From Spirochaetaceae bacterium (GTDB taxonomy: Bacteria > Spirochaetota > Spirochaetia > Treponematales > Treponemataceae): a DNA stretch of 16,984 bases. The notes under the pieces were generated by a model that saw nothing but the letters and a program-made list of their open reading frames with translations, did no database searches and was not told the origin of the DNA. The position numbers and the translations under genes are program-made. Numbering within the stretch: the stretch's first letter is position 1; every line of letters begins with the position of its first letter. Below are positions 13,555-16,984 of the stretch, one piece after another. The DNA lies in assembly GCA_031272345.1 (NCBI GenBank), contig JAISTZ010000067.1, positions 1 to 16,984 on the forward strand. Direction: 5' to 3'.

Positions 13555-13584
13555 CTGATTCCTGGGCTTGATTTATGCTATACT
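13555..13584 (+). promoter_or_regulatory. Extended -10 promoter of the DNA methyltransferase
   Basis: TGC-TATACT (-10 at 13579-13584) is an extended -10 element; a weak -35, CTGATT (13555-13560), lies 18 bases upstream. The -10 ends five bases before ATG at 13590, so transcription would start at or beside the A of the start codon. Confidence 0.5.
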
Positions 13585-13589
13585 GCCCC

Positions 13590-14726
13590 ATGCCCCAGGG
13601 ACCAGCCCCCGGAACAGGCCCGGCCGGGGAAGGAGAAAACCCGGAATTCCTCACCACCCAGATAATCACCTACATCGGCAACAAACGCGCCCTGCTGGGT
13701 TTTATCGGGCGGGGGGTGGAGGCCGCGCAGAAACGCCTGGGAAAAAATCGCCTGGACATTTTCGACGTGTTCAGCGGCGCGGGGATCGTTGCCCGGTATT
13801 TCAAGCGATACGCCGCGCGCCTCCTGGTGAACGACGTGGAGGACTACGCCCGGGTAACGAATGAGTGCTACCTCGCCAACAAAGACGACATCGACCTCCC
13901 CGGTTTGCGGGAACTCCACCGGAGCCTCCTCCGGCAGATTGACTCCGGGCCCCTGACGCCGGGCATCATCTCGGAGCTCTATGCCCCCAGGGACGACAGG
14001 AACATCCAGCGCGGGGAGCGGGTGTTCTACACCCGGAGGAACGCCCTGTACATCGACACCGTGCGCGCCCTCATCGATACCGTGGAGGAATCCCGCAGAA
14101 AATTTTTCCTCGCCCCATTGCTGGCGGAAGCTTCGGTCCATTCAAACACCGCGGGGGTCTTCAAGGGATTTTACAAGAACAGGGAGACCGGGGTGGGCCA
14201 GTTCGGCGGCAGGAACAGGGACGCCCTCGCGCGGATTACCGGCGAGATTTCCCTGCCCTTCCCGGTGTTCAGCAACTTCAATTGTCCTGTCACCCTCTAC
14301 ACGGGGGATTCAAACCACGTCATACAAACCGCCCCGGAGGTGGACCTGGCCTACCTTGACCCGCCGTACAATCAACACCCCTACGGGTCGAACTATTTCA
14401 TGCTCAATGTGATTCTCCGAAACACACGCCCCCAGGGGCTCAGCAAGGTTTCCGGCATACCCGCGGACTGGAACCGCTCGGCCTACAACAAAAAACACGC
14501 AGCCCTCACGGCCCTGCAAGACCTGTGCCGGAACATCCGGGCAAAATTCGTGCTGATTTCGTTCAATTCCGACGGATTCATCCCCCTGGGAGAAATGCAG
14601 ACTATGCTCCGGGGAATCGGACGCCTTACGGTGCTTGAGACCCCCTACAACACCTTCCGGGGATGCAGGAATCTGGCGGCGCGGAACATCCACGTCACCG
14701 AGTACCTCTATTTGCTGGAAAAATAG
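13590..14726 (+). CDS. D12-class (Dam-like) adenine-specific DNA methyltransferase, solitary
   Basis: Transfers methyl from S-adenosylmethionine to adenine N6 in a specific DNA site. It is 378 residues with alpha-class order: motif X TTQIITYIGNKRALLGFI (about 21-38), motif I FDVFSGAGIVARYF (Asp59 start), a middle region of about 180 residues expected to recognise the target, and catalytic motif IV DPPYNQHPYGSNYF (Asp257). The target sequence cannot be predicted. No restriction endonuclease is adjacent, so it may be a regulatory or orphan enzyme. ATG at 13590 is used because the predicted transcript begins there; ATG at 13575 lies upstream of the -10. The first 20 residues are Pro/Gly-rich and probably non-conserved. 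Convergent with the ABC genes, with an eight-base gap. Confidence 0.9.
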   Translation: MPQGPAPGTGPAGEGENPEFLTTQIITYIGNKRALLGFIGRGVEAAQKRLGKNRLDIFDVFSGAGIVARYFKRYAARLLVNDVEDYARVTNECYLANKDDIDLPGLRELHRSLLRQIDSGPLTPGIISELYAPRDDRNIQRGERVFYTRRNALYIDTVRALIDTVEESRRKFFLAPLLAEASVHSNTAGVFKGFYKNRETGVGQFGGRNRDALARITGEISLPFPVFSNFNCPVTLYTGDSNHVIQTAPEVDLAYLDPPYNQHPYGSNYFMLNVILRNTRPQGLSKVSGIPADWNRSAYNKKHAALTALQDLCRNIRAKFVLISFNSDGFIPLGEMQTMLRGIGRLTVLETPYNTFRGCRNLAARNIHVTEYLYLLEK

Positions 14727-14734
14727 CCCCTCGC

Positions 14735-15532
14735 CTATCCCGCGCCGCTGAGAATCATCCGGTCCGACGCGCCCCCCCCGGCCTGCTCGAATTTTTTGAG
14801 CAAATCGTTCACTTCGAGGCTGCGCTTTTCTTCGCCGCACACGTCGTAGATGATTCTGCCGTCGGTCATCATGATCAGCCGGTTGCCGTACCTGATTGCG
14901 TGGCGCATATTGTGGGTCACCATGAAGGCGGTGAGTCCCTCCCCGCCGATAAGACTCTCCGTAAGGTCCAGGACCTTGGCGGCGGTCTTTGGGTCAAGGG
15001 CGGCGGTGTGTTCGTCCAGGAGGAGGAGCCTGGGCTTTTGCAGGGTGGCCATGAGCAACGTGAGGGCCTGCCGCTGCCCCCCGGAGAGGAGCCCCGTCTT
15101 GGAGTGAAGGCGCGTTTCAAGCCCCAGGTCCAGAGTCGCCAGACGCTTGACGTACATCTCCCGCTCCTGCCGGGTGACCCCCCACCGGAGGCCCCGCTTC
15201 TTTCCACGCCGGAACGCCAGGGCCAGGTTCTCCTCGATTTCCATGCTGGCGGCGGTGCCCATCATGGGGTCCTGGAACACCCGCCCCAGGAAGGCCGCCC
15301 GCTCGTGCTCCTTCTTCCTGGTAACGTCCAGGCCGTCCAGGATGATTGACCCCGTGTCGGCCTCGTAGACTCCCGCAATCAGGTTGAGCAGGGTTGACTT
15401 TCCCGCCCCGTTCCCGCCGATAACGGTGACAAAGTCCCCCTCCCGCAGTTCCAGGTTCGTCCTCTTGACCGCCCGCTTCTCGGTGATCGTGCCGGGGTTG
15501 AAGGTCTTGGACACGTTGACAAGCTTAATCAT
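14735..15532 (-). CDS. ABC importer ATP-binding protein
   Basis: ATPase subunit that powers uptake through the adjacent permease. It is 265 residues with Walker A GGNGAGKS (39-46), Q-loop Gln87, signature LSGGQRQ (149-155), Walker B LLLLDEHTAALD (169-180) and H-loop His207 (VTHN). The RVFQDPMMGTAASMEIEENL region and the pairing with this type of permease match the uncharacterised importer group that includes TrpXYZ-like systems (COG1101/COG4120/COG2984). Substrates described for that group include tryptophan and other small molecules; the one here is unknown. The ATG at 15532 overlaps the permease stop by eight bases, so the two are translationally coupled. Confidence 0.93.
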   Translation of the reverse strand: MIKLVNVSKTFNPGTITEKRAVKRTNLELREGDFVTVIGGNGAGKSTLLNLIAGVYEADTGSIILDGLDVTRKKEHERAAFLGRVFQDPMMGTAASMEIEENLALAFRRGKKRGLRWGVTRQEREMYVKRLATLDLGLETRLHSKTGLLSGGQRQALTLLMATLQKPRLLLLDEHTAALDPKTAAKVLDLTESLIGGEGLTAFMVTHNMRHAIRYGNRLIMMTDGRIIYDVCGEEKRSLEVNDLLKKFEQAGGGASDRMILSGAG

Positions 15533-16445
15533 GGGTCCCTCCCTCCTCCTCCGGCGTAAGGGGCGCGGGCTTTGCGTACCGCTGGCGCACCACGGGAATT
15601 GACAACGCTATCGCCACGATGACCGCGGTGAGCAGCTTGAGGTCCGTCGACTTGAGCCCCAGTTGCAGGACAATCGCTATGATGATCCGGTACACCACGG
15701 ACCCGAACACGCAGGCGAGCAGTTTTACCCAGAATGACCGGGCCCAGCCGAAGAACACTTCCCCAATGATGATCGACGCCAGGCCGATGACGATGGTGCC
15801 CGTGCCCATGCCCACGTCCGCGTAGCCCTGGCTCTGGGCGACGAGGGCCCCGGAAAGGGCCACCAGGGCATCCGCCAGGAGGAGGCCCGCTATCTTCATC
15901 CTGTCCGTGTCCACCCCCAGGGCGCGGATCATCTTTTCGTTGTCCCCGGTGGCCCGGACCGCCCCGCCGAGCTCAGTCCCGAAGAACCAGTACAGGGCAG
16001 CGGTGATCACCGCGGAGAACACGAGCCCCGCCGCCAGACTCGCCGCGGTCTTGTTCATGCCGAAGAGTCCCTCGATTTGGGAAAGCAGGGTGGTGATGCC
16101 CAGAAGGGGGGTGTTCGCCCGGCCCATCACCCGGATGTTGATTGAATAGAGGGCGATCATGGAGAGAATCCCCGCCAGGATACCCGGAATCTTGAGTTTT
16201 GTGTGGAGGAGCCCCGTCACGATACCCGAAAGCCCCCCCGCAAGGAAGGCCGCCCCCAGGGACAGGAGGGGATTCATCCCCCCCACGATGAGCACGGCGC
16301 TCACGGACCCGCCCAGGGCAAAGCTGCCGTCAACGGTCATGTCGGGAAAATCGAGCACCTTGAAGGTGATGAACACCCCCATCGTCATTATTCCCCAGAG
16401 CACACCCTGGGAAACCGCGCCTTCCATGGCGAGCAAAATACCCAT
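15525..16445 (-). CDS. ABC importer permease, LivH-like
   Basis: Inner-membrane permease of the branched-chain-type fold with about eight hydrophobic segments. It is 306 residues from ATG 16445. Conserved parts include GIMTMGVFITFKVLDFPDMT, VDGSFALGG, LHTKLKIPGILAGILSM and RATGDNEKMIRALGVDTDRMK, the cytoplasmic loop that contacts the ATPase. ATG at 16445 has GAGG (complement of 16451-16454) five bases upstream; the GTG at 16451 is less likely. The family normally has a periplasmic substrate-binding protein gene immediately upstream, but here there are only about 150 bases followed by an opposite-strand gene. Confidence 0.92.
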   Translation of the reverse strand: MGILLAMEGAVSQGVLWGIMTMGVFITFKVLDFPDMTVDGSFALGGSVSAVLIVGGMNPLLSLGAAFLAGGLSGIVTGLLHTKLKIPGILAGILSMIALYSINIRVMGRANTPLLGITTLLSQIEGLFGMNKTAASLAAGLVFSAVITAALYWFFGTELGGAVRATGDNEKMIRALGVDTDRMKIAGLLLADALVALSGALVAQSQGYADVGMGTGTIVIGLASIIIGEVFFGWARSFWVKLLACVFGSVVYRIIIAIVLQLGLKSTDLKLLTAVIVAIALSIPVVRQRYAKPAPLTPEEEGGTHD

Positions 16446-16464
16446 ATCCACCTCACCAGGGGGA

Positions 16465-16493
16465 ACTCTACCAGAAAAACAACGCCGAGTCTA
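16465..16493 (-). promoter_or_regulatory. Candidate promoter of the ABC importer genes
   Basis: On the minus strand, TAGACT (16493-16488), a 17-base spacer, and TAGAGT (16470-16465); each box matches consensus at four of six positions. It gives a leader of about 10-15 bases that includes the GAGG ribosome site. No terminator-like structure was found in 16446-16556. Confidence 0.4.
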
Positions 16494-16556
16494 CCGGATT
16501 CCCTCCCGACTGGCTGACGGCGGTCTCGACAGCTTCTTGCGGGTCCGTCGGCGCCC

Positions 16557-16585
16557 TTTACAAAATCATCTCTTCATTCTATAAA
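16557..16585 (+). promoter_or_regulatory. Near-consensus promoter of the small gene at 16606
   Basis: TTTACA (16557-16562), a 17-base spacer, and TATAAA (16580-16585), each five of six to consensus. AAGGAG at 16593-16598 then leads to ATG at 16606. This is one of the strongest promoter and ribosome-site combinations in the window. Confidence 0.65.
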
Positions 16586-16605
16586 AAATTTGAAGGAGAT
16601 GGTAA

Positions 16606-16866
16606 ATGCCGCACACGAAGATTCTTGACATTCATAACCCCCGGTTCATCCGGGAAAAAGGCATGGAAGCCCTGACAAATGAACTCGGAACTGTCGGAAC
16701 CGTTTATTTTCTGCGGCAGTTCACCAGCGGCAAAGGCAACTGGACGGAGGACCGAAAAACAGAACTTGCGGGCATTTCTCTTGAGGACATAGAAAAAGAC
16801 GTCGACGGTTTACGCAACGAACCAAACAGGCTGTTTCCACACCGCAACATAAAGGCAGTTCATTAG
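16606..16866 (+). CDS. Uncharacterised 86-aa small protein
   Basis: Begins MPHTKILDIHNPRFIREKGM and continues with EALTNELGTVGTVYFLRQF, SGKGNWTEDRKTELAG and ISLEDIEKDVDGLRN, then a short basic tail. It is mostly helical, soluble and charged. I do not recognise a named family. The layout (G-x-ALxxELG...FLRQF...GxGNWTExR) is reminiscent of small conserved proteins found beside toxin-antitoxin genes, which is a weak impression only. Start fixed by AAGGAG seven bases before ATG. AT-richer than its neighbours, so it is probably an acquired single-gene or partial module. No partner of similar composition lies downstream within the window. Confidence 0.75.
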   Translation: MPHTKILDIHNPRFIREKGMEALTNELGTVGTVYFLRQFTSGKGNWTEDRKTELAGISLEDIEKDVDGLRNEPNRLFPHRNIKAVH

Positions 16867-16888
16867 TTCCGGCCACAGGCCACGGGTA

Positions 16889-16984
16889 TTACAGATATTC
16901 CAGCAGACTGATTATCTCGCCCTTGATTCGCTGTTTGTTCACCGGGGTTTGGCTGCCCCCGGCGATGGCCGGCGGGAAAAATTC
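16889..16984 (-). CDS. C-terminal end of an unidentified gene (cut by window edge)
   Basis: The frame is open from the right edge to a TAA at 16891-16889 and encodes EFFPPAIAGG followed by SQTPVNKQRIKGEIISLLEYL. Codon choice (GCC, GGC, GTG, ATC, AAG) resembles the long GC-rich genes, which favours real coding sequence. Too little is visible to name it. It does not look like the end of a periplasmic substrate-binding protein for the ABC importer. It ends 22 bases after the stop of the convergent small gene. Confidence 0.4.
   Translation of the reverse strand, partial: EFFPPAIAGGSQTPVNKQRIKGEIISLLEYL

Noticed and set aside
1..16984. tRNA, rRNA, CRISPR arrays, insertion sequences, attachment sites
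   Set aside because: Read for cloverleaf-like arms, tandem spaced repeats and transposase motifs; none was found by eye.

Overview
The window looks like a piece of a GC-rich spirochaete chromosome (Spirochaetota, Treponema-like). The evidence is the flagellar export order fliQ-fliR-flhB-flhA-flhF-flhG with spirochaete-like protein features, a large methyl-accepting chemotaxis protein, a relaxed-lipobox lipoprotein, and many tiny toxin-antitoxin-type genes. The assignment is inferred from gene content and protein style; no rRNA is present to test it. The long genes are GC-rich, with mostly G or C in third codon positions. The small accessory genes (about 420-944, 2653-3209 and 16550-16866) are visibly AT-richer.

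Layout. 1-204 (-) is the start of an mgtE-type magnesium transporter cut by the window edge. It is preceded by a promoter, a predicted 32-codon leader ORF and two competing RNA pairings around the mgtE ribosome-binding site. 494-944 (+) holds a 5'-truncated PIN-domain toxin remnant followed by an intact small partner gene. 991-2652 (+) is gpmI, 2,3-bisphosphoglycerate-independent phosphoglycerate mutase (glycolysis). 2698-3209 (+) is a hicA-hicB toxin-antitoxin pair that runs tail to tail into a chemoreceptor gene (3206-5275, -). That gene lies downstream of a VanY-like D,D-carboxypeptidase lipoprotein (5376-6218, -).

6294-13519 (+) is a compact run: fliQ, fliR, flhB and flhA (inner-membrane gate of the flagellar type III export apparatus), flhF and flhG (GTPase/ATPase pair controlling flagellar position and number), then a TauE/SafE-family permease. 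The canonical partner fliP is not upstream of fliQ. Instead fliQ starts from its own promoter, which appears to share a palindromic TTGCAA -35 box with the divergent vanY promoter. 13590-14726 (+) is a solitary D12-class adenine DNA methyltransferase with its own extended -10 promoter. 14735-16445 (-) is an ABC importer permease plus ATPase without a nearby substrate-binding protein. 16606-16866 (+) is an uncharacterised small gene with a near-consensus promoter, and 16889-16984 (-) is the tail of a gene entering from the right edge.

No rRNA, tRNA, CRISPR array, insertion sequence or prophage was recognised, and no stretch over 300 bases lacks a gene. The most interesting candidate is the mgtE leader. 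A strong promoter is followed by a small ORF whose adjacent Pro-Pro codons (CCT CCA) can pair with an element that otherwise helps sequester the mgtE Shine-Dalgarno site, as in a translation-coupled attenuator. Other points of note are predicted leaderless transcripts (gpmI, methyltransferase, vanY), the split flagellar operon, and a HicB that ends before any obvious DNA-binding domain.
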